Positions 10,880 to 18,306 of a stretch of DNA of 64,000 nt are shown here, in pieces (the stretch's first letter is position 1; each line of letters opens with the position of its first letter). The position numbers and the translations under genes are program-made. The notes beneath the pieces are model-generated. The model was not told the origin of the DNA, did not search any database, and saw only the letters and a list, made by a program, of their open reading frames with translations. The DNA lies in assembly GCF_009911795.1 (NCBI RefSeq), contig NZ_CP047898.1, forward strand, positions 4,836,001 through 4,900,000, in the 5' to 3' direction. This DNA is from Pseudarthrobacter psychrotolerans (GTDB taxonomy: Bacteria; Actinomycetota; Actinomycetes; Actinomycetales; Micrococcaceae).

Positions 10880-11605
10880 TCAGTAGCCGGATGAACCCTG
10901 TTCACCCGTGACGATCGCAATGCCGGAGCTGGCACCAATACGTGTTGCACCTGCAGCAATCATAGCCTGCGCGTCGGCCAGGGACCGTACGCCGCCGGAC
11001 GCCTTGACGCCGAGATCGGGGCCTACAGTGCGGCGCATCAGGGCGATGTCTTCGGCCGTGGCACCCCCGCCGTTGAACCCCGTGGACGTCTTGACGAAGT
11101 CCGCCCCTGCGGCAACGGACGCCTGGCAGGCAAGGACCTTCTGGTCGTCGCTGAGCAACGCTGTTTCGATGATGACCTTCAGGATGGCTCCGCCCGCGTG
11201 GACCGCCTCTGCGACGGCGGAGATATCGTCCACCAGCGCACCCTTGTCACCGGCACGGGCCGCCGCGATGTTGATGACCATGTCGATTTCGTCAGCACCG
11301 TCCAGCACTGCGCCGCGGGCTTCAAAGGCCTTCACATCGCTGGGCGTGGCACCCATGGGAAAGCCGATCACCGAGCAGGTCAGGACCCCGGACCCCTTGA
11401 GCGCGGTCTTAACCGTCTTGACCCAGAGCGGGTTCACGCAGACTGACTTGAAGTGGTACTCAGCGGCTTCGGCACAGACTTTAAGGATCTCCGCTTCGCT
11501 GGCCTCGGGCTTGAGCAGCGTGTGGTCGATATAGGAAGCGATGTTGCCCGACGCTGAGTCAGTACCGGCTCCAGCCTGGTGGGCAGGAGTGGCTGCGTTG
11601 CTCAT
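10880..11605 (-). CDS. deoC: Deoxyribose-phosphate aldolase
   Basis: A 241-residue class I aldolase that cleaves 2-deoxyribose-5-phosphate into acetaldehyde and glyceraldehyde-3-phosphate in deoxynucleoside catabolism. The Schiff-base Lys lies in [10 protein letters not shown], and the second catalytic Lys in [10 protein letters not shown] near the C-terminus. The N-terminal [10 protein letters not shown] motif is typical. The start is ATG at 11605 (MSNAATPAH), with GGAAAGGA upstream; a start five codons earlier is less likely. A purine nucleoside phosphorylase and a phospho-sugar mutase lie elsewhere in the window and could supply its substrate. Confidence 0.95.
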   Translation of the reverse strand: MSNAATPAHQAGAGTDSASGNIASYIDHTLLKPEASEAEILKVCAEAAEYHFKSVCVNPLWVKTVKTALKGSGVLTCSVIGFPMGATPSDVKAFEARGAVLDGADEIDMVINIAAARAGDKGALVDDISAVAEAVHAGGAILKVIIETALLSDDQKVLACQASVAAGADFVKTSTGFNGGGATAEDIALMRRTVGPDLGVKASGGVRSLADAQAMIAAGATRIGASSGIAIVTGEQGSSGY

Positions 11606-11706
11606 GATGGTCCTTTCCATGTGGCCGTGTGGGCCGCCGGAGCCACGCAGTGCGTGGCTGTTCAGGTGACCATCTTGTCACAGCGGGTGTCACGGCGGAC
11701 GGACGC

Positions 11707-12615
11707 TCAAGCGGCCGCAGGCACACGCTCCGCCGCACCCGCGGACACGCCTTCAGCCACACCCGGGGCCGGGGCGTCCGCCGCTGATGTAGCGGTCATC
11801 AGCTGCGCGGCGCAGGCGCCAGCGGCAGTGGCCGCCGCGACCAGCAGTCCCAGCCGCACGCCGTCGAACGCGGCGGCGTCGCCGATGGCCCAGACACCGG
11901 CGACCGATGTCCGGAAGTCCTTGCTGATGGCGATTCCGCCGTTCGGGGCGGTGGCGAGTCCGGCGCTGGCGGCGAGCCCGTCGCGGGAAACGCGCTCTTC
12001 GGCCAGGACAACCAGGTCGCCGTTCATGCTGCTGCCGTCTTCGAAGACAACCCCGGAAGCGGTCAGGCCTGCGCCGTGGATGGAGTGCACCACAGCGGCG
12101 GGCCGGACTGTTGTGCGGATGGGCCTGACTCCGCGGGCCCGCAGCACCGCTTCGGCCTGGCCTGCTGCTGCGCCGGTTCCCACGAGGATCCCCAGTGGCC
12201 GCCGGCCCAGTTCCCGCGTCACTTCCTTCACGGCGTCGCCGATCCGGGCGGCGTCGTCGATCGTGGAGTAGCTCAGGCAGCGGCCGGCGCCCGCCACGGG
12301 GGACGCGACGGGCGCTGATCCGGTGGCGATGACCAGTTCGTCGTAGCTCAGTTCCATGCCGTCGGCGGTGGTGACGGAACGGTTCTCCGCGTCGATGAAG
12401 CTGGCTGGCTGGCCGAAGCGGACTGATACCTGTGGCAGCTCTGCGAGCTTCAGGAGTTCGGCGGGAGCGTCGTCCCGGTTGCTGAGGACGGTGACCGTGC
12501 CGCGGAAGCGTGCACCGTCCAGCTGGCGGACCAGCGCCTGTGCGGCGGGCCCTGCTCCGGCAATGACAATGCGCGGAGCCGGGGAAACTGAGGTGGACGG
12601 TGCCGGAGCGGACAT
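11707..12615 (-). CDS. Short FAD/NAD(P)-dependent oxidoreductase
   Basis: A 302-residue two-dinucleotide-fold flavoprotein. The FAD motif RIVIAGAGPAAQALV is at the N-terminus, a second glycine motif GILVGTGAAAGQAE is mid-protein, and the FAD-closing VWAIGDAAAF is near the end. It resembles the N-terminal reductase module of NirB but has no dimerisation domain, no [2Fe-2S] cysteines and no siroheme domain. The first 10 and last 30 residues are Ala-rich and low in complexity. ATG at 12615 has GAAAGG upstream. It lies 206 bases downstream of nnaR and may be under its own GlnR-like control (see palindrome at 12742). Electron acceptor unknown. Confidence 0.8.
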   Translation of the reverse strand: MSAPAPSTSVSPAPRIVIAGAGPAAQALVRQLDGARFRGTVTVLSNRDDAPAELLKLAELPQVSVRFGQPASFIDAENRSVTTADGMELSYDELVIATGSAPVASPVAGAGRCLSYSTIDDAARIGDAVKEVTRELGRRPLGILVGTGAAAGQAEAVLRARGVRPIRTTVRPAAVVHSIHGAGLTASGVVFEDGSSMNGDLVVLAEERVSRDGLAASAGLATAPNGGIAISKDFRTSVAGVWAIGDAAAFDGVRLGLLVAAATAAGACAAQLMTATSAADAPAPGVAEGVSAGAAERVPAAA

Positions 12616-12741
12616 GTGCTGGCCCTTTCGCTGGCGGCCGCAGGAGCGGCCGGGAATTCGTGATGAATCCCAGCGTAGGCGGCGGGCTTTTCAGGCGTGT
12701 TTCCCCGCTGTTGCTGGGAAAACGCCCTTTGTTCGCCAACG

Positions 12742-12757
12742 TTTACCGGCCGGTAAC
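12742..12757. promoter_or_regulatory. Palindrome upstream of the FAD oxidoreductase, possible GlnR half-site
   Basis: TTACCGGCCGGTAA (12743-12756) is a perfect 14-bp palindrome. Read on the minus strand, GTTAC-n6-GTAAA fits one a/b pair of a GlnR-type site (gTnAC-n6-GaAAC) and lies about 127 bases upstream of the minus-strand oxidoreductase gene. The next two pentamers at 11-bp steps match poorly. It could equally be an operator for another dimeric regulator. Confidence 0.4.
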
Positions 12758-12821
12758 AGAACCCGTGATGCACCTCTCAGTGCGCTCCGGAATGACACAA
12801 ACGCGGCCGGAGCCCGCGTCC

Positions 12822-13994
12822 CTAGACGCGGATCCGGTAACCCCTCTTGACCACTGTCTCCACCAGGCGGCCGTCCGGCAGCGAGGACCGCAGCCGGCTG
12901 ACGGTCATGTCCAGGGCGTGGACCGAGCCCTTGAGCTCGAGAAGCTCCGACAGCGATTCCCGGGAAAGCACGGCTCCGCCTGCCCCCAACAGGGCACGCA
13001 GCAGCAGCAGCGGCGCAGGCGCCAGCTCAACCTGCACTCCGTCGATCCGCAGGCTGCGCCCGCGCAGCTCAAGGTTGCCCGATGCGGTGTCCAGCCGACG
13101 CACGTGGTTCAGGGCCAGGTGCTCGCACACCAGCCGGATGAGGGCGCCCATCCGGAACCGCTCCGGAATGAGCGGCGAGATACCGGCGTCGATCAGCGGC
13201 TGGGCCGTGACGGGCCCCACCACTGCCGTGGTGACATTGGTTTTCAGGCTTTCGATGAGCTGCTTGTACACACCCATCTCGTGGGCGGTGCTCCACACGG
13301 CATCGACGGCGGGCGCGCTGGTGAAGGTGAGGACGTCCAGGTTGCCGCTGCACACAGCCTCGATGAGGCGCGGAAGCCGGTCTTCGCCGTCGGGCTTTAC
13401 CCAGCGGTAGGGGGTGACGGTCAGGACTGTGGCGCCGGACATCCGCAGGCGTTCCAGCTGCCGGACGTCCGTGTAGCCGTGCAGCTGCACGGCCACGGTC
13501 TTGCCGCGCACGCCTTCGGCGAGCAGCATGTCCACCAGCGTTGCGGTGGTTTCGTCGCTGCTGATGCCGACGTCGGCGAGTCCGGCCGCGCGGACGGCGC
13601 CGCGGGCCTTGGGGCCACGGACGAACATCCGGCACGCCCCGAGGGTTTCCAGCAGCTGCTCACCGATCCCAAAGGAATCGGCGGCTTCGCACCAGCGGCG
13701 CATGCCGTACGCCGTGGTGGCGATGCACAGGTCCGGGCGTGCGGCGATGATGGCCTTGGTGTCCTCGATCAGGCGGATATCCTCCTGCACCGGGGCGATC
13801 TTGAGGGCCGGCGCGTGCAGGACTTCCGCGCCGCGGCGTTCCAGAGCCTCGATGAGGTCCCGGGAGCGCCGGTGCGAGGTGACTCCGATGCGGAAGCCCT
13901 CCAGCGGGGAGTCCGCAGCCTCCGGCCCGGACGTCGCTTCAAGCTGGGCAGGTTCAGCTGGTGCCAGTGCGTTCATGGGGGTCAATCCTTTCAT
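12822..13994 (-). CDS. nnaR: NnaR-type nitrite/nitrate regulator (HemD-like domain fused to wHTH)
   Basis: A 390-residue fusion. Residues about 33-275 match a uroporphyrinogen-III synthase (HemD) fold (GFRIGVTSHRRSRDLIEAL ... FTSAPAVDAVWSTA ... VVGPVTAQPL). The last 100 residues form an OmpR/PhoB-type winged helix (DMTVSRLRSSLPD, ending VETVVKRGYRIRV). This is the layout of Streptomyces NnaR and M. tuberculosis Rv0260c; NnaR acts with GlnR at nitrate/nitrite genes. The ATG overlaps the SUMT stop by four bases (ATGA). An ATG six codons in (13976), with AAAGGA upstream, is an alternative start. Being third in a nirB-SUMT-nnaR operon supports a regulator rather than a heme enzyme. Confidence 0.88.
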   Translation of the reverse strand: MKGLTPMNALAPAEPAQLEATSGPEAADSPLEGFRIGVTSHRRSRDLIEALERRGAEVLHAPALKIAPVQEDIRLIEDTKAIIAARPDLCIATTAYGMRRWCEAADSFGIGEQLLETLGACRMFVRGPKARGAVRAAGLADVGISSDETTATLVDMLLAEGVRGKTVAVQLHGYTDVRQLERLRMSGATVLTVTPYRWVKPDGEDRLPRLIEAVCSGNLDVLTFTSAPAVDAVWSTAHEMGVYKQLIESLKTNVTTAVVGPVTAQPLIDAGISPLIPERFRMGALIRLVCEHLALNHVRRLDTASGNLELRGRSLRIDGVQVELAPAPLLLLRALLGAGGAVLSRESLSELLELKGSVHALDMTVSRLRSSLPDGRLVETVVKRGYRIRV

Positions 13995-15025
13995 GAACCG
14001 AGCAGCGAGGCCGCCAGGCGGTCGAGGTCGGCGGCGGCCTCAGCATGCCCGCGGTTGGCTTCCGCCACGCGAACCACCTCGCCAATAACCAGCACAGCGG
14101 GATTGCTGCACCCGGCAGCGGCCGAGGTGACGGTGCCCAGGTCCGCGATGGTGGTGCGCTGGCCGGGGCGGTAACCGCGTTCGACGACGGCCATGGGCAT
14201 GTCGGGGCGCATGCCGGCCTTACGGAGTCCGGCCGCGAGCTGGTGCAGGGTGCCGATGCCCATCAGGACCACAATGGTGCCGCCCAGTCCGGCCAGGTGG
14301 GTGTGTTCCTTTTCGGTCAGCGGCGCGTGGCCGGAGACCACGGTGAACATGTGGCTGACCTCGCGGTGCGTGACGGGGATGCCGGCGGCCGCCGGGACGG
14401 AGATCGCGCTGGTAACACCCGAGATGACACGGACAGGCACGCCCGCCGCCATGCAGGAGGCCACTTCCTCGCCGCCGCGGCCGAAGACGTAGGGGTCGCC
14501 TCCCTTGAGGCGGACCACGTTGTTGCCGGCGAGGGCGCTCTCTACCATGAGCTTCTCGATGTCGGCCTGCCCCACCTTGTGGTAGCCGGGCTTCTTGCCC
14601 ACATCCACCAGTTCGGCGGAGGTCAGGTCCGGCAGGTCTTGGCAGGGCGCCAGCCGGTCGAAGAAGACCACGTCCGCATCTCGGAGGGCCTTCACGGCGG
14701 CGACGGTCAGCAGTTCGGTGGTGCCGGGTCCGCCACCCACCAGGGTGACGTGGCCGACCGGTCCGGCGGCCGGCTCGGCCGCCACCGGGATGCCGGTGGC
14801 GGCGCAGCGCTCGAGCAGGGACTCCCAGCCGGGCTGCCCGTCGTCGACCGCCGCGACCATGAATGGACGCTCGGGGAGCGGGCCGTCATGCGCTGCTCCC
14901 GCAGGGGTGCTGAGGCGGTAGACGGTGGCGCCCGCGGCGGCGTAGCGGCGGACCGCCTGGCGGGCGGCGTGGTCGGAGCCGGTGACCAGGACTTCGCGGC
15001 CGGTGAGATCAATGCTGAGCTGCAT
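13991..15025 (-). CDS. cobA: Uroporphyrinogen-III C-methyltransferase (siroheme synthesis)
   Basis: A 344-residue SUMT that methylates uroporphyrinogen III at C2 and C7 with SAM to precorrin-2, the first step to siroheme needed by NirB. The SAM-dependent core runs from about residue 92: VGGGPGTTELLTV, KGGDPYVFGRGGEE and PVTHREVSH motifs are all present. The first 85 residues look like a degenerate CysG-N/Met8-type Rossmann domain (GREVLVTGSDHAARQAVRR) without a clear glycine motif, so the dehydrogenase and chelatase step may be done elsewhere. ATG lies two bases after the nirB stop. Named cobA here; cysG or nasF are used for the same role. Confidence 0.9.
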   Translation of the reverse strand: MQLSIDLTGREVLVTGSDHAARQAVRRYAAAGATVYRLSTPAGAAHDGPLPERPFMVAAVDDGQPGWESLLERCAATGIPVAAEPAAGPVGHVTLVGGGPGTTELLTVAAVKALRDADVVFFDRLAPCQDLPDLTSAELVDVGKKPGYHKVGQADIEKLMVESALAGNNVVRLKGGDPYVFGRGGEEVASCMAAGVPVRVISGVTSAISVPAAAGIPVTHREVSHMFTVVSGHAPLTEKEHTHLAGLGGTIVVLMGIGTLHQLAAGLRKAGMRPDMPMAVVERGYRPGQRTTIADLGTVTSAAAGCSNPAVLVIGEVVRVAEANRGHAEAAADLDRLAASLLGS

Positions 15026-15027
15026 GG

Positions 15028-17673
15028 CTATACCTCGTTCTCGGCGCGGGGCCGCATGGGGATGGAGGCGCCGATCAGGACAGGTTGCTGGCTGGCACGG
15101 GTCTTTTCTTCCGGAGTGGCAGGGCGCATCTGGCCACGCTCGTCGGAGACGAAAGTGATGGAGTCATCCTTCTGGTCGGGGGCGTTCACGAAGGAGCGGA
15201 ACCGGCGCAAGCGCTCGGGGTCCTTCAGGGTGTCCGCCCACTCGTCCACGTAGGTGTCAACGTGCTTGGCCATGGCGGCTTCAAGTTCCTCGGCGATGCC
15301 CAGGGTGTCCTTGACCACCACGTCCTCGACGTGCTTGATGCCGCCGTCGAGCTCTTCCTGCCAGCGCGCGGTGCGCTGCAGGCGGTCCGCGGTGCGGATG
15401 TAGTACATGAAGTAGCGGTCGATGTACTTGATCAGGGTTTCGTCGTCGAGGTCCTTGGCCAGCAGCTGGGCGTGGGCCGGGGTGGCGCCGCCGTTGCCGC
15501 CGACGTAAAGGTTCCAGCCGTCTGCGGTGGCGATCACGCCGACGTCCTTGCCGCGGGCCTCGGCGCATTCACGGGCGCAGCCGGAGACGCCCATCTTGAG
15601 CTTGTGCGGGCTGCGGAGGCCGCGGTAGCGGAGCTCCAGCTGGATGGCCATGGCCACCGAATCCTGGACCCCGAAGCGGCACCAGGTGGAACCAACGCAG
15701 GACTTCACGGTGCGCAGGCTCTTGCCGTACGCCTGGCCGGATTCGAAGCCGGCGTCCACCAGTTCCTTCCAGATTTCCGGGAGCTCTTCCAGCCGGGCAC
15801 CGAACATGTCGATCCGCTGGCCGCCGGTGATCTTCGTGTACAGGTTGTACTTCTCGGCCACGGCGGCGATGACGCCGAGCTTCCTGGGGGTGATTTCGCC
15901 GCCGGCGATGCGGGGGACCACCGAGTAGGTGCCGTCCTTCTGCATGTTCGCGAGGGCGCGGTCGTTGGTGTCCTGCAGGGTGCCGCGGCCGGCGTCCAGG
16001 ACGTAGGCGCTGTTCTGGCTGGCCAGGATGTTGGCGATGGTGGGCTTGCAGATGTCGCAGCCGGCGCCGGTGCCGTACTTGGCCATGATCTCTTCGAAGG
16101 AAGTCAGTTCCAGGACGCGGATGGCGTCAAAGAGCTCCTGGCGGGACAGCTCGATGTGCTCGCAGAGTGCCTTCGAGACCTCGACGCCGGACTTGGTGAG
16201 TTCGGTTTCCAGCAGCTTCTTGAGCATCGGCACGCAGGAACCGCAGCTGGTGCCGGCACGGGTGCAGCCCTTGAGCTCGCCAAGTTCCTGGACGGGCGCG
16301 TTGCCGTCACAGGCACCACAGCCGTTGATGGTGTCGCGGATGGTGCCGGCGGCCACGTTGTTGCAGGAACACAGGATGGCGTCGTCCGGGAGTTCGGATT
16401 CCGGGGCGTCGCCGCCGCCGGCCGCCGTGAGGTAGGCGCCGGGCTCAGCGGCGAGCTCGCGGCCCAGGAGTGGACGCAGGCTCATATATGGGGAAGCGTC
16501 ACCCACGAAGATGCCGCCCAGGAGGGTCTTGGCGTCGTCGGTGGTGACGATCTTCTGGTAGACGCCGCGGGCGGGGTCGGCGTAGACGATCTCAAGGGAG
16601 TGCTCGGTCTTGGCGAACCCGTCACCGAAGCTGGCAACGTCAACGCCCGAGAGCTTGAGCTTGGTGGCAGTATCGAAGCCGGGGAACGTTGCCTGGCCGC
16701 CGTGAAGACGGTCTGCCACGATCTCGGCCATGGTGTTGGCCGGCGCAACGAGGCCCAGGCACATGCCACCGTAGTTGGCGACCTCACCGATGGCCCAGAT
16801 GCCGTCCACTTCGGTGGCGCAGAAATCGTTGATGACAACGCCGCCGCGCTGGCCCAGGCTGAACACCTGCTCTTCCCCTTCGGCTGCGCGGAAGAGTTCA
16901 TCGCGGGGCCGGACGCCGATGGCGACGATCACGAGGTCAGCGTCGATAATGCGGCCGTCTGCCATTAGGACACCGGTGACCTGGCCGTCGTCGTCGGACA
17001 ATACTTCCGAAGGGAACACGCCGCCGTGTACTGCGAAGCCTTTGGCCTTGATGAGCCTGCCCATTGCCTGGCCGGCGCCTTCGTCCAGCTGTGTGGCCAT
17101 CAGCCACTGCGAACCGTCGATGACGATCGGGTTGGCGCCCAGCTGCTCCGTGCCGGCGGCCGATTCGAGCCCGAGGAGGCCTCCACCGATAGTGACGGCG
17201 TTGACCTTGCGGCCGAGCTTCTCCGTGAGCCCGGTAATGGCCTCGTTGATGGCCCACACGTCTTCGAGCGTGCGGTAGACGTGCGTGTGCTCGGCACCGG
17301 GGATGGGGAGGCGTGCGGCATTCGAGCCGGTGGCAACCACCAGGTCGTCGTATTCGAAGATGCTGCCGGCAGCGGTCTCAACCGTCTTTGCCTCGGCATT
17401 GATTTTGACCACGCGCTCGCCGGTCTTCAGAGTCAGGGAGTCGTGGTCCCACATCGAGGCGGAGCCGAGGGTCAGATCCACGCTGCTGTCCGTCAGTGCC
17501 TTGGAGAGCGCAACGCGGTCGTAGGGGAGGTGGGCTTCTTCCGTGAGGACCGTGACGTCCCAGCCCTCAAGGCCCCGGGTGTGCATGGCATCGGCGAAGC
17601 GGTGGGCAGCAGGGCCGCCACCGGCGACGACGATCCGGCGCGTTGCCGTCTGGGGTGAAGTCTGTTCGGTCAC
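15028..17673 (-). CDS. nirB: Assimilatory nitrite reductase [NAD(P)H] large subunit
   Basis: An 881-residue cytoplasmic enzyme for six-electron reduction of nitrite to ammonium. In order: FAD/NAD(P) module (RRIVVAGGGPAAHRFADAM, and VWAIGEVANYGG near 300), BFD-like [2Fe-2S] domain (CSCNNVAAGTIRD with later CGSC), a second Cys pair CDIC, then nitrite/sulfite-reductase repeats. The siroheme/[4Fe-4S] ligands are CVGSTWC and GVSGCARECAE (C-x5-C and C-x3-C), both intact. GTG at 17673 is preceded by GAAAGG. It heads the operon nirB-SUMT-nnaR; nirD is divergent rather than downstream. A GlnR-type array lies 80-117 bases upstream. Confidence 0.96.
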   Translation of the reverse strand: MTEQTSPQTATRRIVVAGGGPAAHRFADAMHTRGLEGWDVTVLTEEAHLPYDRVALSKALTDSSVDLTLGSASMWDHDSLTLKTGERVVKINAEAKTVETAAGSIFEYDDLVVATGSNAARLPIPGAEHTHVYRTLEDVWAINEAITGLTEKLGRKVNAVTIGGGLLGLESAAGTEQLGANPIVIDGSQWLMATQLDEGAGQAMGRLIKAKGFAVHGGVFPSEVLSDDDGQVTGVLMADGRIIDADLVIVAIGVRPRDELFRAAEGEEQVFSLGQRGGVVINDFCATEVDGIWAIGEVANYGGMCLGLVAPANTMAEIVADRLHGGQATFPGFDTATKLKLSGVDVASFGDGFAKTEHSLEIVYADPARGVYQKIVTTDDAKTLLGGIFVGDASPYMSLRPLLGRELAAEPGAYLTAAGGGDAPESELPDDAILCSCNNVAAGTIRDTINGCGACDGNAPVQELGELKGCTRAGTSCGSCVPMLKKLLETELTKSGVEVSKALCEHIELSRQELFDAIRVLELTSFEEIMAKYGTGAGCDICKPTIANILASQNSAYVLDAGRGTLQDTNDRALANMQKDGTYSVVPRIAGGEITPRKLGVIAAVAEKYNLYTKITGGQRIDMFGARLEELPEIWKELVDAGFESGQAYGKSLRTVKSCVGSTWCRFGVQDSVAMAIQLELRYRGLRSPHKLKMGVSGCARECAEARGKDVGVIATADGWNLYVGGNGGATPAHAQLLAKDLDDETLIKYIDRYFMYYIRTADRLQRTARWQEELDGGIKHVEDVVVKDTLGIAEELEAAMAKHVDTYVDEWADTLKDPERLRRFRSFVNAPDQKDDSITFVSDERGQMRPATPEEKTRASQQPVLIGASIPMRPRAENEV

Positions 17674-17752
17674 TGTGGGCCTTTCGCATGTGCCGCAGAC
17701 GATGTTCTGCGACTTTCTCTGACGAGGTGTCCATTCAGACTAGGTAGTCGCA

Positions 17753-17790
17753 GTTTCGCTTCAGTTTCCCTTATGTTTCGTAGGCTTAAC
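17753..17790 (-). promoter_or_regulatory. Predicted GlnR-type operator between nirB and nirD
   Basis: Four pentamers spaced exactly 11 bp apart. On the plus strand they read GTTTC-n6-GTTTC-n6-GTTTC-n6-TTAAC (starts 17753, 17764, 17775, 17786). On the minus strand, towards nirB, they read GTTAA-n6-GAAAC-n6-GAAAC-n6-GAAAC. The actinobacterial GlnR site is described as gTnAC-n6-GaAAC repeated. Spacing and the GAAAC elements fit well; the third element fits the 'a' consensus less well. It could control both divergent genes. Confidence 0.7.
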
Positions 17791-17936
17791 TTCTGCATCA
17801 CGAACGCGTTTCCGATCGGGTGAGGTCTCTTTTACGCGCCGGACACATTCACTGCACGCCTTTGAAACACCCGTTGCCTAAGTTGTTTGGTACGGCCATA
17901 TAGGTGGCCAATCAAGCACGGGGAGAGGAGCCGGAC

Positions 17937-18299
17937 ATGACGGCAACACTGGAACTTGGGGCGCTCGTCGCCGACACCGCTACCTGGCACCGGGTCTGCG
18001 CCGTGGACGAGCTTGAGCTCTCCTGGGGGGAAGCGGCACTTATTGCGGGCCGCCAGGTGGCACTCTTCCGGACCGGCCCCAGTGAGGTTTTTGCGGTAGC
18101 CCACGAAGATCCGGCCACCGGCGCCCACGTGATGGCCCGCGGCATTCTGGGTTCACGCGGTACCCGTCCCACCATCGCTTCGCCGCTGCACAAAGAGGTC
18201 TACGACCTGGAAACCGGCGAATGCTTCGGAACCGCAGCGGTTCGCCTGGAAACGTTCAGTAGCCGCATTTCCGACGGTTTCATCGAAGTCGAGGTTTAG
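17937..18299 (+). CDS. nirD: Assimilatory nitrite reductase small subunit
   Basis: A 120-residue Rieske-like fold protein, partner of NirB. As in other NirD proteins, the Rieske Cys-His iron ligands are absent, so it is structural rather than a redox centre. Typical features are WHRVCAVDELELSWGEAALI, the AVAHEDPATGAHVMARGI region, and PLHKEVYDLETGECFG. ATG at 17937 has GGGGAGAGGAG upstream; a GTG at 17904 is less likely. It is transcribed away from nirB with the GlnR-type array between them. It converges on the mutase gene with 7 bases between stops. Confidence 0.93.
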   Translation: MTATLELGALVADTATWHRVCAVDELELSWGEAALIAGRQVALFRTGPSEVFAVAHEDPATGAHVMARGILGSRGTRPTIASPLHKEVYDLETGECFGTAAVRLETFSSRISDGFIEVEV

Positions 18300-18306
18300 C
18301 GTCCCG

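Noticed and set aside
14045..15253. 402-codon plus-strand frame over the siroheme methyltransferase
   Set aside because: Opposes a clear SUMT gene with intact motifs; no ribosome site or recognisable domain.
15085..16968. 627-codon open frame antisense to nirB
   Set aside because: His/Val/Gly/Asp-rich translation with no family features; a typical shadow of a GC-rich gene on the other strand.
17937..18299. NirD as a true Rieske iron-sulfur protein
   Set aside because: The Cys and His cluster ligands are absent, as is normal for NirD.
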